Shown: positions 45,851-57,899 of the stretch, piece after piece
Layout of the letters: the number at the start of each line of letters is the position of its first letter
Numbering within the stretch: the stretch's first letter is position 1
Assembly (NCBI RefSeq): GCF_027887165.1
Contig: NC_077230.1
Coordinates: forward strand, 265,675,943 to 265,739,942
Length of the DNA: 64,000 nucleotides
Reading direction: 5' to 3'
Source: Monodelphis domestica
Taxonomy: Eukaryota > Chordata > Mammalia > Didelphimorphia > Didelphidae
The notes under the pieces: model-generated
What the model was told of the DNA's origin: nothing
Databases searched by the model: none
Seen by the model: the letters and a program-made list of their open reading frames with translations, nothing else
Made by a program: the position numbers and the translations under genes

Positions 45851-46519
45851 GGCATATTATCTGCCCTTAAAACATCTGGTCTTTAGAGGCAACTCTTGAA
45901 TCAAGCAGACTTGTATTCTAAAACTATCTCAGATACTCACCAATCCCTGAACAGGCCATTTAACCTCTCAGCCACCATTTCTTCATTCGTAAAATGGGGT
46001 TTATAATAATACCTACCTCAAATGGTTGTCAGGAGGATTAAATGAGAAATTATGTATAGTTCTTTTCAAACTTTAAGGTCAAATATAAATGTTAACTATT
46101 TCTGAAAACTGAGGGAGTTGGACTTTGATGACCCTTGTTGGAAGGTGCTTTTTAACTCTACATCTGTGATTCTATAACCTGACAAATCTTGTTTTCCATA
46201 GGAATAGTCTTTGAAAATGTAGGGTCATCTCCATTCCAGAATGAGGCATCTAGGTAGGACTTTATGAAAAGAAAAGAGGATTAACAATTATTTGTTAGCA
46301 AAAAAAAAAAACTCTCACCACTACTGGAAAAACAATTCAGAGAATGTGTATTGACAGTGATTCAATAGGATTATTTCTAAAGAGGAAGAGCAGTATATCT
46401 TCTAAGCATGAATATATTTTCAAAAAATAGTTTAACAAAAGTAACATTATTAAGATAACATCTTAAAATAAGAATTATAAAGCTACTAACAATTACATGA
46501 CAGATTGGTTTAAGTTTCT

Positions 46520-47320
46520 AATATTGGGAGAAGTGGAAATCAAATCATCCCTGAAGTTTCATCTCACATCCAACAGACTGGCAAAGTTGACAAAATATGA
46601 CAAACAGTCAATGCTGGATGAGTTGAGGAAAGATGGGCATACCAATACGTAGTTGGTGGAGCTATAAATTGATCCAAACTTTCTGGAAAGTCATTTAAAA
46701 CTATCTTTAAAAAGTACTAAAATGTTCATGCCCTTTGAGATCCTACTTCAAAGCATATACCCTAAGGAAGTCCATGACAGAAAGAAAAGTCTCACATATA
46801 CCCAAATGTTTATAACAGCACCTTTTGTAGCACCAAAGAGCAGGAAACAAAGTATTAGGGAATGGTTAGACAAAGTGCTATAAATAAATATAATGGGATG
46901 TTACTCTGGAATGGAATGGAATGGAATAAGGAACTATGAAGATGAAGAGGACGGAGGAGCATGAGAAGACACAGGAATTAATGAAAAGGTAAGTAACCAG
47001 AATCAAGGAAACAATATACCCAATGATTATGACAACAGAAATTGAAAAAATAGTTGTAAAAATAAAATTCAGAACTGTGAAATGGTAATGGCCATTTGGC
47101 CCCAAAGAAAAGATACTAGCTAATATTTTTTCTTTTCTTTGCAGAGCTGGGGAAGATGAAGTGTCAGTAAATGAGGGACACCACATATACTTGGCATTAG
47201 TGCCAATTAGTTTTGCTGAAGTTTTTTCCCCTCATTTAAAATGTTTTATTATAAAGGATGATTTTCTGGAAGCGGAAGGGGAAGGAACATATAGGTAAAT
47301 GAAATAAAACTCTAAATAAA
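46520..47320 (+). mobile_element. L1 LINE 3' fragment
   Basis: 'agttggtggagctataaatt', 'catgccctttgagatcc', 'tttataacagcaccttttg', then a diverged 3' UTR. It contains a short GGAATGGAATGGAAT run near 46,912. Confidence 0.65.
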
Positions 47321-47685
47321 AATTAAAATGGCATTGAATGGTGTATGAATGACTACTTTCTGGGGTGAATTTCTCCATGTTGAACAATGACTCAAAATCT
47401 GACCAGTAGCACTTACCAATCATGTAAGTTCACAAAATTTCAGCAATAAATTTATATTTATTTTAATTTCTCTCTCTATTATTTTTGATACTTACTCAAA
47501 GAAGTCCCAAACTTGAGAGCTAAAACATTAGCTTTTTTCCTTTTCTTCTTCAATTTTTTGCACTATGAAATGCCATACACCTTCATCTTGTACCTGTTAT
47601 CACTATTTGAAGAATCAAGTTAAAGGTATTTTTTTTTTACTTTACTGCTATGGATGTGAATATCATAGTTGATTCTCCATGTTAC

Positions 47686-47792
47686 CTTCATAAAATTTGC
47701 TGTTGAATAGTAGGCCCAAGGGATACAATTTGGGTCAGAGGGACCTGGCCCTGACCTTTTAGGGATATTCCAGTGATATGTTTTTACTTCTC
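47686..47792 (-). CDS. HEPHL1: HEPHL1 exon: domain 5
   Basis: A 107-bp exon, phase 1 in and phase 0 out, encoding (G)[18 protein letters not shown] through [14 protein letters not shown]. The '[21 protein letters not shown]' series is the strongly conserved hephaestin/ceruloplasmin segment. It carries no copper ligand in domain 5. Acceptor TTTTTCAG, donor GTAACA. Confidence 0.93.
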
Positions 47793-48309
47793 CTGAAAAA
47801 TAAAAATAAATAGAAAGACTTTATTAATATTAACCTTGGGTTGAGACTAGTTATCCACTGATGTATCCAAACATATAATTGTACAGATTAGTCTCCCAAA
47901 GGATCATAAGTTTTAATTATAGATATAGCTGACAGGTCTCAATAAATACTTTGATTTTCTACTTTTTAGAGTAGGCAAAGTGTCAATCTCAGTCAGACTT
48001 TCCCCTCCACAATTATTCATATCTATGGAACATATTCTCTCTTTTGAGAAAGGTCATTGACTTTCAAGTCATATATGCCCAGAGAATTAAAGCTCATTTG
48101 ATTAGTTATGATATATTATGTATTATTAGGAAGGTAAATATACTATAAAATATATTTTGATGCCAAATGATAATTATTTTGAAGTATCTTGTTTCATATT
48201 GTTGATATGGCCTCTTCATTAGTAGAAATTATCTAGAATTTGATATATTTGCAAAAAAATAAGTAATTTTTTCATAGTGCTACATGATATTCTGAAAAGA
48301 ACTGCTAGA

Positions 48310-48850
48310 CCATTTTCAGAAGACCCAGGTTGATATCCAAATTCTATCACTAGTAGGTGAGTGACCCTAGATAAGTCACTTAAACTCTCTAAATCTCAGT
48401 TTTCTAATTTTTAGAATGAGGTTAATAATCAGATCTACCTCAAAAAGTTGAGATGAGGGTCAAATACACTATAGGTAATATTTGCATAAAGTGTTAAGCC
48501 AAGATCCCTTTCTATATGTCCACCTTTTTTAGCTATAGCATAGATAAATATTTTGAATCTAAACTTGAAATTACAGAATGAACTCTCTAAACTTTTTGCC
48601 TATCTTTTTTTTTTTTACTGACACGATTTCATGGGTGAAACAAGTTTCTGGTGAGGAAATTTATTTTACCATCCAGGTCAGCAATTATACTATAGTTTAT
48701 GATCTTAGAGATTTGCCTGGGTTAAAACGCAAGGTTCAAGAGGTTAAATGACTTTCCCAGGATCACATAGCCAATATACATCTGGGGCAGGATTTGAACC
48801 TAGGACTTTCTGACTTTGAGACTGGTTCTCCATTGACACCATGTTGACTT
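48310..48850. repeat. Two MIR-type SINEs
   Basis: A plus-strand MIR at about 48,320-48,510 (GTGACCCTAGATAAGTCACT) and a minus-strand one at about 48,720-48,850 (ATGACTTTCCCAGGATCACA, TTTGAACCTAGGACTTTCTG). Confidence 0.6.
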
Positions 48851-48859
48851 TTTGTTAAC

Positions 48860-50036
48860 TGCAAAATAATGAGTTCTGTTTACCTTAAAAACATTCAGAT
48901 AAAGAGCAGAGAGAAGAGTTGTAATGTATAGAAACTAATCCCTCACCTCTGAATTTAGTCTTGTATCCATTGTTTTCAGCATTCTTTCCCACTCCAGCTC
49001 TCCCTACTTTGTTCCACAAGCCCACTTCCCTATTCTTGCAGTTTCTAGGTCAGTCTGTTGGATGTCCTTCCATCTCTGGACTCCCAAGCTTTACAGTTTA
49101 TCTTTAAGCCATCGCTTCTTTAATGAGCCCAAATGAGAAAAAAAAAAACTGGCTCTCCAGATTCTCATATACTTCTAGAGCATCACCGTAAGAGAGAAAT
49201 TAACCACACAAAATGGTGCACTAGAGAAACCGATGAGCACAGGGACAAGAGAACCTGTCCACATTCCACCATTGTACTATGTATGACTAGTCCAACTAGT
49301 CCAGAACCCTGCCTTGGACAGTTCTACAATAGTCACTTAGGAGGAGTTGGGCTAAATAAACGAGAGGTGTGAAACATGTGACTTACCAGAGCATATGACC
49401 ACAACATTCTACATGTGCCCAAAACATAAAAATGTCTCTCTTCTTCTCACTCACCACCCTGTCCTCTTTCTCTCCCTGCAAGGCATTGTATACATCTTCC
49501 TCTCCTACTAGAGCAATGCCTGCTTCATAGGATTTGGGGAGATGGAATTGTGGTCCCCACACAGGTATAGGAAGGAAGTCAAGGTGGAGGGTCAGATTTT
49601 TAGGGACAACAGTAGCATAAACTAGAGTGGAGAGGGCATTCAAAAGGGGTCTGGAACCTGATTTGGTTAAGAGAAGGGTAGGCATTGAGCTAGAAAACTG
49701 GATATTTTAGTGCTAAATGAGCTCCTGATCTTTACCTTATTCTGAATTTGTAACCATACAGCCAGCCAGGCCCATTTCTTTCTCCTCTTTTTCTCCTTCC
49801 CCTCCCTCTCCTCTTCCACCTGCACAATGGGGTATTCAAACCTTTGTAGGTTTTTGTCCCATTAGAAACAGAAAGGATGAGGTTGAGCTAGGATTTTGGA
49901 GGGTATGATTTCGAGGATGAGGTGGCTTGGTGCTTTGGGCATTTATGAAATGATGGTTGTTTTTTATCATTTGAATTAATTTTAAAAAAAGAAAAAAATT
50001 ATTTAGGCTGTCATTAGACCTTGAGATACACCTTAC
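48860..50036. other. HEPHL1 intron, no clear feature
   Basis: L2-like pyrimidine-rich text at about 48,940-49,120. The remainder, including open frames at 49,133-49,372 and 49,383-49,685, matches no protein family I recognise and has no splice or codon support. Confidence 0.35.
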
Positions 50037-50177
50037 CTGGCATTGTGACTGGCACTGAAAATTTTTGCCCACTATTTATGTCTTCTACTCCATGGGCTGA
50101 TATGGAGTAGGGTCTGGTGGCTTTATTCTTAAATACGATGATGACGGTGTCACCAACCTCTGCACGAATCAGTGGAC
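50037..50177 (-). CDS. HEPHL1: HEPHL1 exon: domain 5 N-terminal part
   Basis: A 141-bp exon, phase 1 in and phase 1 out, encoding (G)[18 protein letters not shown], then [12 protein letters not shown], and ending SVPVTMP. It matches the cupredoxin strand pattern 'GP.I.AEVGD...I.FKN.A.RPYSI.AHGV'. Domain 5 binds no catalytic copper in this family, so the motif has a structural role. Acceptor TTTTACCTTAG, donor GTAAGG. The short open frames here do not reveal the exon, which is found by homology. Confidence 0.95.
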
Positions 50178-50639
50178 CTAAGGTAAAACAATAGGACTGG
50201 GAAGATTACCATTGCTCTTCTCAATATTCACACACTTGGCATTTAGGAAAGGTTTAACAAAACAACATTGGAAACAAAGCCCTAGAACTTCCAACTTTAG
50301 ATTCTTTCTGGAACTTAAGTGCCAGTTCTTACAAATGAACTTCAACAGCATTACCCAGTGCAGTGGAACACTACTCCCTACCCTGCACTAATGTGATGAT
50401 GCCTAGTGCAGATTGTTTAATTTCTTCAGGCCTCGATTTCCAGCTCAAAAAGGTATCTACTCTTCTTAGCTCATAAAGATATTGTAAAGTAATAAGTTCT
50501 AAGATAATCTGTGTGACATTCTTTGAAAAGAAAATAAAAGTATGATTCAAATGAGAAATAATGTGATAAAAAAAAGAAAAATAGGTAGATTTAGAGTTTG
50601 AGGTCCTTAATTCCATTTTAAATTCTGCTATTTCCTACC

Positions 50640-50760
50640 ATTGAGATCTAGGTAAGGCACTTACCTCTCTGGGACTCCGGTTCATCAGGTGTAAAATGAA
50701 GAGATTTCATTAGATGACCTCTGAGGCACCTCTCAGCTATAAGTCTATACTCTTAGATGT
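50640..50760 (+). repeat. MIR-type SINE fragment
   Basis: 'aggtaaggcacttacctctc', 'gacctctgaggcacctctca'. From 50,760 to 51,960 no gene or clear repeat is seen apart from pyrimidine-rich L2-like text. Confidence 0.45.
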
Positions 50761-51964
50761 TCAAATGGTCTGTGGTCCATCTCATTAAAAGAGTTTCCTC
50801 CAACAATGTAAAACTCAACCTGGGCATGTCTGTCCATCCTGTGAGACTCTCATCCGTGTTCTCCCAAAAGTTCACCAAATATATTGGAGCCTTTCTTTAA
50901 TTTCTCCCATTATCTTGAGGGCACTAGTGGAGTACTCTGTTCATCTGCTTGTCATCCTTGCTCATTTCAAGTGATCAGCTCATCTTCTCTCCCCATCATG
51001 CTACTTATGTAGCCTCTATTTGCCTCAGTTTCCTCAACTATAAAATGGGACTAATAATAGCAAAGATGGAATCATTGGAAAATGTTTAGCACAGTGGTGG
51101 GGAAGAAGGCACAAATCAAACACTAAAACTTATCATTCTATTTGGAACTTTGGAATGATGAAAATAATATGTCCTCCATCAATGAAGTATGTGACAGCAA
51201 TCCACCTCCTGTTGGGTTGGCTTCCCTAGCAGTCATTTAGTTTTTACCTTTCAGTTCCAAGCAGTAGAAACAGCCTACCTCTTCCAGAACTCTCCTCTCC
51301 ATGCTAATTCATTCCCTAGCCAGTGCCAAACTGGGTGGCTGATGTCCATATCACTGAATACTTTGGGACTTGTAATCTACTCTCATGAAATTCCTGTATA
51401 TCCTCAAACTTTTTTTACTAAAATTTCATTCCTTCTTGCTTCAGTAGCAACCTGGCTCCACCTTGAGGACAGAGCATCTCTGGCAGTCATCTCTATTGGC
51501 AGCCACCCTCCAGCTGCAAGACCATGTGGTTGATTCTCTCCATTCTGAAAGATTTGGTTTAAGAATTTCAGTGGTCTTCCTCCTCCCCTCCTCTCCCGAT
51601 GGTTGGGTCCAGGAACTCTTTCATTTCTTGGGTTATCCTTCAGAAACTCCGTGACTGCTCAGACCCTTCTTTTACATTCTATAAAGACCGAGAGATTCTA
51701 CCACTGGTTCTTTATCATTCTCATTTCCCAGAACAGTGTTTCCCTGGGAAGTGAACCTAGTCTGCCCTCTGAAAATAGTTCCCCCAATTGGTTCTCTGAC
51801 TGGAAAGCTGTTCTCAGTTCTCTTTTATAGGGCAAGTCCAAGGATATAGATCAGACCTATGGCAGCCATTACTGAGTCAATTGTTCCCAACCTGTAAGGC
51901 TCAAACGGTTATCCTCAAAAGGATAATAAGCATCCAGGGCAAGAGTACTTTTTACATTCCATCA

Positions 51965-52211
51965 CTGTTGTTGAGTTGTTTTGGTTTGATCTGACTCTTC
52001 ATGACCCCATTTGCGGTCTTCTCGGCAGAGACACTAGAGTGATTTGTCATCTCCTTCTCCAGCTCATTTCATAGATGAGGAGACTTAGGCAAACAGGGTT
52101 ATATGACTTGTCCAGGGTCACACAGCTAGCAAGCATCCAAGGCGATATTTGAAGTCAGGAAGATGAGTCTTTTTGACTTTAGGTCCTGTGCCCCTACCTG
52201 CCCATATCCCA
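51965..52211 (-). mobile_element. tRNA-related SINE, second family
   Basis: 'ctgactcttcatgacccc', TCTCCTTCTCCAGCTCATTT, 'gatgaggagacttaggcaaa', GGGTCACACAGCTAGCAAGC. It directly abuts the foldback element at 52,212. Confidence 0.8.
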
Positions 52212-54360
52212 TGTGATAGAGGCTGGCACTAGGGAAAAAGTGACAGACTGAAGAGTATATGAAATTGATCACCTCGATGGGGGAGGGACCCCAGGAGTGA
52301 ATTCCGGAGGACAGAAGACTCTGGTGAGGAGAGCAGTGAGGGTCTCTCCGTCTTGAGATGCAGAAGAGAGAAGGTGGATAAAGACTTTCTCCTGAAGGTT
52401 ACCCACTTTTCCTGCTGGTAACTAGAAATCTTTCCCCCCAATATTTCCCAATTGAAGGGACTTCTGAAGAGAAACCTGAGCAGACTTTACCTCATCTCCT
52501 GTTGCCCAGGGGCGAGTCAACCTGACTTTCTCTCAGGGGGGTTCAGGCTGCTAAGGCCTGAGTTCCCCCCGAACTTGAGGAGGGTGGAAAAGAGTTTAGA
52601 TACAGGGACCTCCTTTTCCCATTTTCCTTTTCCCATTCTTCCATGCCCGTTATTTCTTTTGTATTATCTGATTGAGTGGGCATTAAAATAGTTATCTGTT
52701 CCCCAAGCTGAGTGTGAGTGAACGGATCAAGGAGAGACCTTTTGGTCTCAAGTAGTGGAGGGGGGACAAGAGGGACAAGAGCGAATTGGGGAGAGAAGCT
52801 TTAGCTAAGGAGAGAAGGCAGAAGGGGGAAAATCTTCAAACCCCCTCTCCTCTCTCTGAGCCAACCTGTTATATCTGCTGTCTCCCCTGAACCCCAATTT
52901 GTGGAAAGAAGGGGGTTCTCCCCCCTCTCTCTCATACCAAAAGCCCAAGCCTCCCTTGCAGAGTACATACCTTTCCCTTCTTTTTTATTTTTTAAGACAG
53001 TTGGCACCCCAGATTTAAAAGGACCCCACTTATTAAAAAAAAAAAAGCTTTAGTGACTGTCACCAACTGCCAACAATTGTCAGTTGTGAAGTTTGTCAAT
53101 TACAACTCTTGAGGCCAGCAGCCTTTGTCACTGACTCTGCCTAGCCGTTTCCACACAGGATCAAAAACATCTTGATTCCTGGTGGGGGGTAGAACTAGTC
53201 AGTTACCAACTGCCACTCTGGTCAGTTACAATACTGAGAGAGTGTCTACTGCAAAAGGGAGGCTGTAGTAGGGCTGTCAGGGATAGGATCTAGCCATCTT
53301 GGATCCTATCTAGCTAGAAGCAAAACTTGTGGGGACAACAACCATTTTCTAACTGTTAACTCCTGGCAGTTAGAGCCTAGAAAAGATCTAATGGAAAACA
53401 TGTTACAACTAATACTTTGGTCGACTGTGCTAGTAATAATTGCCATTTACTGGGGCTACTGTATCATTTATACTGTATCATTTATAATACAGTGGCAGGG
53501 ATGACAATGTTATGGGGACATTTACCAATATGACTATGGGATGGACACAGCTGCCAATGAATTATCTAGATGTGAATTACCTCTGGCAAATCATACCCCC
53601 AGCCTATTTTCTGTTCATGGTAGTGACTAACATCTTAAAGAATATCAAAGCTGCTGCTAACCTGATCTTCCCAAAGAAAACTGTGCATGCTCTAGTCATT
53701 GATAAAATATTAGAGACATTGTTTGGTCAGATCCCTCTTATAACTGAGATGTACCAGGATTACATGCAGAGAAAACAAAGCATGGGTAAGGGAACCGATT
53801 AGGAGACTGGGGACGTGAGGGGACAGACTAATAAGGATAATGTAGTTACTAATACTAATACTGGGACACCATTAGGTGTAGTAGGGAGAAATGACCTTGC
53901 CAATAACATACAGGCACCAATTAATGCATCTGCAGAAGGGGTAATATCTTCAAACCCCCTCTCCTCTCTCTGAGTCAACCCGTTACATCTGCTTTCTCCC
54001 CTGTACCCTGTTTTGTGGTAAAGTAGAGAGTTCTCCTCTCCTTCCCCCTCTCCATACCTAGGGGTACAAGCCTCCCCTCTAGACTACATCCCTTCCTTTT
54101 TTTTACATCTTTTTTTAAAAACAGTAAGTGTTGAGGAGAAAGATTTCCAGTCACCAGCAGGAAAAGTGAGTATCCCTCAGGAGAAAGTCTTTATCTACCT
54201 TCTCTCTTCGACATCTCAAGACAGAGAGATCCTCACTGCTCTCCAGCCAGAGTCTTCTCTCCTCCAGAAATTCACTCCTGGGGCTCTTCCCTAGTCGAGG
54301 TGATCAATTTCATATACTCTTCAGTCTGTCACTTTTTCTCTAGTGCCAGCCTCTATCACA
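52212..54360. mobile_element. Foldback LTR-like element with inverted arms
   Basis: Two arms of about 220-230 bases (52,212-52,440 and about 54,130-54,360) are inverted copies of each other. They start TGTGATAGAGGCTGGC on the left, end with the complement on the right (TG...CA), and differ by roughly 10-15% by eye. Inside, a stretch of about 165 bases (52,826-52,990) is repeated in direct orientation at 53,937-54,105. A TGGCACCCC stretch at 53,002 follows the first direct copy, as a primer-binding site might. No clear target duplication (CCCA versus CCTA). It looks like a rearranged or composite retroviral-type fossil. The family is not recognised. Confidence 0.65.
53395..53830 (+). pseudogene. 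Possible internal coding remnant of the foldback element
   Basis: An open stretch of about 96 residues sits between the direct repeats. It is moderately hydrophobic at the start (PPAYFLFMVV) and lysine-rich later. I do not recognise the family. By position it is probably a leftover retroelement gag- or env-type segment. Treated as a fossil. Confidence 0.3.
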
Positions 54361-54669
54361 CCTATCAAGAAGTAGTAATCAAAATCCTAAATGACATGTC
54401 AGTGGGAAGCCTACATTTTCCAGTTAGAGATGTCTTCAAACTGAACTAGGAAAACATTCTCTAGCCTTAGTCAGGTTGTTCCTGCCTTGGGATGGCTGAC
54501 TATCCTATCCTTTGATTCTTTTGAGGGAATGAGTGCCCAAGTGGAGGGCAGGTGAATGGGAAGTACAACATCCTCAGGAATAAAGTTAGATGGCACCATG
54601 GACAGAGTAGTAGGTTTAGAGTCAGGAAGGTTTGAGTCCAAAAAGTAACTGAATTTGGAGTCCAAAAAG

Positions 54670-54895
54670 TAACTGAATGATCAAGCTATTTTAAGTAATA
54701 TGATCATTTGAATCAAGTACAAAGAACTTATGAAGGAAAATGCTATCCATCTCCAAAGAAAGAACTGATATATGGAAGTGTGTATCGCATGGTTCTACAT
54801 ATATGTATATATCAAATATTGGCCTTCTCTAATAGAGTGTTGGGAGGGAAAGAGGGAGACAACTTAGATGTAAAAATGTAACCAATTAATAAAAA
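54670..54895 (+). mobile_element. L1 LINE 3' terminus
   Basis: 'gaaaatgctatccatctcca', 'aagaactgatatatggaagt', GGGAGGGAAAGAGGGAGACA, AACCAATTAATAAAAAAAG: the last about 220 bases of a marsupial L1 3' UTR with an A-rich end. Confidence 0.75.
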
Positions 54896-54899
54896 AAGA

Positions 54900-56100
54900 C
54901 TTATGGGTTAATAGGTCAATGAAATATGTTATTATTATTATTTTTGTTATTTAAGTAATAATAAAAAAGTTTGTTATATGACTGCATGCTTACAAGTTTG
55001 CTTCTTTGAACCATGATAGAATCTGTTTGTTCTGTAATACTACCTGTTCTGTGTAGGACCATTATATTAATAGTACCAAAGGACTATAAATATTAACTGA
55101 AATATACCTCCAAGACTTAATTCCTCTTAGGAAAGTCAAACAAAGAATCCTAGATCTTCCAGAGATCATCTAATTCAGTCCCCTTTCCCCAGGCTCTCTG
55201 TTTATCAACCAGTTCCATTGATTTCAGAGTAAATAAATTTAGGTTGGGGAATTGGAACATAATCATCTGAGCAGCAACTTGGGTATTTCCAGGAGGTTTT
55301 AGAGTCCAAAAATACCACCTAATCAGACCTTTGGCACTTCGTCCTTGTTTCCCTGGATAGTCATCCTTCCTGTTTATCTATTTAAAAAAAACACACAAAC
55401 CCAGAGGTGTGGTAAGGGCTAGGCAAGGGGTTAAATGACTTGTCTAGTGTCATCCAGTTTCCAATTTACTTCTGCAAAAGCTACTATTACAGTTATTAGA
55501 TGAGGTCTTTCTAGCACCTTAGAAATATTCTGCAAGATATTGCTTTTCCTCTCCTATAATTATGGTTGTTTGTATAAAAAAATCATTCTTCTTTTGTTCA
55601 TCTCCATCTTGTTCATTCTTCATCTTGATCAATAAATAGAAATGATGATCTGGGAACAAGTTGCTCTTCTGATCTGAAGTACTCACATTTAATGGCTGCA
55701 TAGGTAAATGAATAAAGCTGTTTTTTCTATTATGTTACTGTTGTTGATACAGCATACAGCATTTAAAAATTTACAAGGTGCTTTCCTCATAACCCCTTCT
55801 GTGAGGGATGTAGTGCAGGGTGATTATGCCCATTTTTAAGGTGAGAAACAGTGGTTTAGGGAGTTTGATGATGTAGTGGGACCAGGTTTGTAGAGGGGCT
55901 ATATAATTTTAGGAAGTCAGGTTTAGGATTACTGTGTAAATAAATTTTTATGTGTCTGTCTGTGCTACATCTGAGACTAACTTTCCAAAAACAAGTAACT
56001 CCCTTTTACCTAGGTTTGTTGTTTTTTTTTTTCATATAAACTTGGTACTAGTCTACCCTTTAATAAAAAGAATAGCAGAATATTAGAGTTGGAAGAGAGC
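54900..56100. other. HEPHL1 intron, old repeats only
   Basis: MIR-like text near 55,140-55,200, 55,395-55,450 and 55,740-55,870 (antisense). Otherwise AT-rich. No gene is seen. Confidence 0.4.
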
Positions 56101-56104
56101 TTCC

Positions 56105-56943
56105 TGTGAAGATTAAATTTAACTTTCCTTGATTGTGAAAATGAAATTAACTCTCTCCTGATTGTGAAGATTAAATTGTAACCCCTGCCTATTTTTAGAT
56201 TTTAATCACCAAAAGTGTAAACACCCTATTTAAAAGTTGAGTATGGAGATCTGCCCATTTTTAGATCTAATCACCAAAAGTGTATACATCCCATTTAATC
56301 ATTAAGTGGGAGGTCTATGACCCACATGTGCAATAATAAGTAATGAATCAGAATTAAACCAACTGCCCCTGGGCAATCTTAAAGCAAAGCTTAAACTGTG
56401 ATTGGTAGACATAAAATTAGGGGAAGGCACAGGAAGTGACAAAAAAGAGGCATCTTTAAAAGGAGCTGTCACTTCCTGTGAGGGACAGTTCTTCATTCTT
56501 TGGAGTGGAGACTGGAGACAATTCTTCATTCTTTGGAGTAGAAGCTGGACCAGAGTCCCTGTTCCTGGCGAGGCTGTTCTAAAATCTCTCCCTGTCTAGT
56601 GACACATGGTGAGTGAAAAACTGACTCTTAACTGCTAGATTTTCTGGAGAAAAAAAACTAGCCTCAGGAGAAACTTACCCCTTGAGAGAGATTTCCTCAG
56701 GTCCTTGGCTTTGCTGATCAATCAGCCTAAGGACTAACTCTCCCTGCCCTGGTTGAGCCAGGGGCTGGGAGTAAATGACTTAGTGCTTGAGCTTACCCTA
56801 ACCTCTCTTTGATTCACTCTTTCTATATTTTGTAAATAAATTGTAAATAAATCTCTTTGGAATTCATATAAATTCCTGGTGACCCTATTTTAAATATAAC
56901 CCAGTCAAACCTTTTTATTAAAAAACCTTTTTCCCCCCTTACA
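56105..56943 (+). mobile_element. Solo LTR with 4-bp target duplication
   Basis: 839 bp from TGTGAAGATTAAATTT to CCCCCCTTACA, flanked by identical TTCC (56,101-56,104 and 56,944-56,947). The flanks match one continuous older repeat, which supports an insertion. Internal near-repeats are present: the 'atttttagat...aatcaccaaaagtgt' unit twice (about 56,190-56,290) and 'attcttcattctttggagt' twice (about 56,490-56,540). AATAAA lies at about 56,835 and 56,846. The 4-bp duplication points to a class I ERV. It is 243 bases from the HEPHL1 exon at 57,186 and antisense to the gene. Confidence 0.88.
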
Positions 56944-57185
56944 TTCCAGAGGTCATCTAGTTCAACCTGCACCTCTCTAGGAACTTTCTCAGTGGGAAGA
57001 TACCAAGACATTCTACAGTCAAAGACAATTTTTTATACAGTAAAAGAATCAGATAACCATATTTTGGAAAAAATCAGATTAAGTTTTCTTTCTTTCTCTT
57101 CAACACCACAATATTAAAAGAAAACATACACAGGTGAATAGAGGAAACAGAGAGTACATTATTGCAGAGGGTGCCTTCCACTTAC

Positions 57186-57325
57186 CCAGGATCTCCAAAT
57201 GTTCTTCCCTGGGGGAACGGGCTTTGATCTCCACAAATTCTGAATTGGTATACTCCCTATAAACCACCTTCTTGTACTGGGAGCCAATCCAGTTTTCAGT
57301 TCGGTTCATAAAAATGTCCCCATGT
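57186..57325 (-). CDS. HEPHL1: HEPHL1 exon: domain 4/5 linker
   Basis: A 140-bp exon, phase 2 in and phase 1 out, encoding (R)HGDIFMNRTENWIGSQYKKV, then VYREYTNSEFVEIKARSP and REEHLEILG. The 'IGS.YKK.VYR.YT...F' series is diagnostic of the ceruloplasmin/hephaestin domain start. One N-glycosylation sequon candidate (NRT) is present. Acceptor CCTAATTTATAG, donor GTAAGT. Confidence 0.95.
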
Positions 57326-57586
57326 CTATAAATTAGGAACACAAAAATTAAAGATATCCCCAGTTATAAAAGCCTAACTGCTACTGAGTTACTTTCAAGT
57401 GAAAACAAGCATGAGAGCAACTGAGGAAAGGTTTCTAGCTACAAAGATGTTAATCTTTGGTTTTCTCTCGGCTCTCAAGTATTTGCTTCCTTTATGTGGG
57501 GGGAGAGGCTATGCTATGTATACAGACGTATATTTACACAAGGCATTCATATCCATTACCTAATAAAACTTTGAAAAGATTGATTC

Positions 57587-57802
57587 AAGGGGGCAGCTGG
57601 GTAGCTCAGTGGATTGAGAACCAGGCCTAGAGATGGGAGGTCCTAGGTTCAAATCTGGCCTCAGACACTTCCCAGCTGTGTGACCCTGGGCAAGTCACTT
57701 GACCCCCATTGCCTAGCCCTTACCACTCTTCTGCCTTGGAGCCAATATACGGTATTGACTCCAAGAAGGAAGGTAAGGGTTTAAAAAAAAAAGGAAAAAA
57801 AA
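57587..57802 (+). mobile_element. Full-length tRNA-derived SINE with 14-bp TSD
   Basis: GGGGCAGCTGGGTAGCTCAG head, GTTCAAATCTGGCCTCAGAC, TGTGACCCTGGGCAAGTCAC, 'ttctgccttggagcc', TGACTCCAAGAAGGAAGG, A-tail. Flanks GAAAAGATTGATTC at 57,573-57,586 and 57,803-57,816 match exactly. It is the best reference copy of the family in this window. Confidence 0.95.
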
Positions 57803-57899
57803 GAAAAGATTGATTCTAAATTCTGCCAACCTTTAAATCTACTGACTATCTTTGTCTCTGCTTATATATTATGAATTATTTTCTAATTGTTTTCTATGT

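Noticed and set aside
49383-49685. 100-residue minus-strand open frame between HEPHL1 exons
   Set aside because: It would break the perfect phase join of the exons at 50,037 and 47,686 and has no similarity to ferroxidases.
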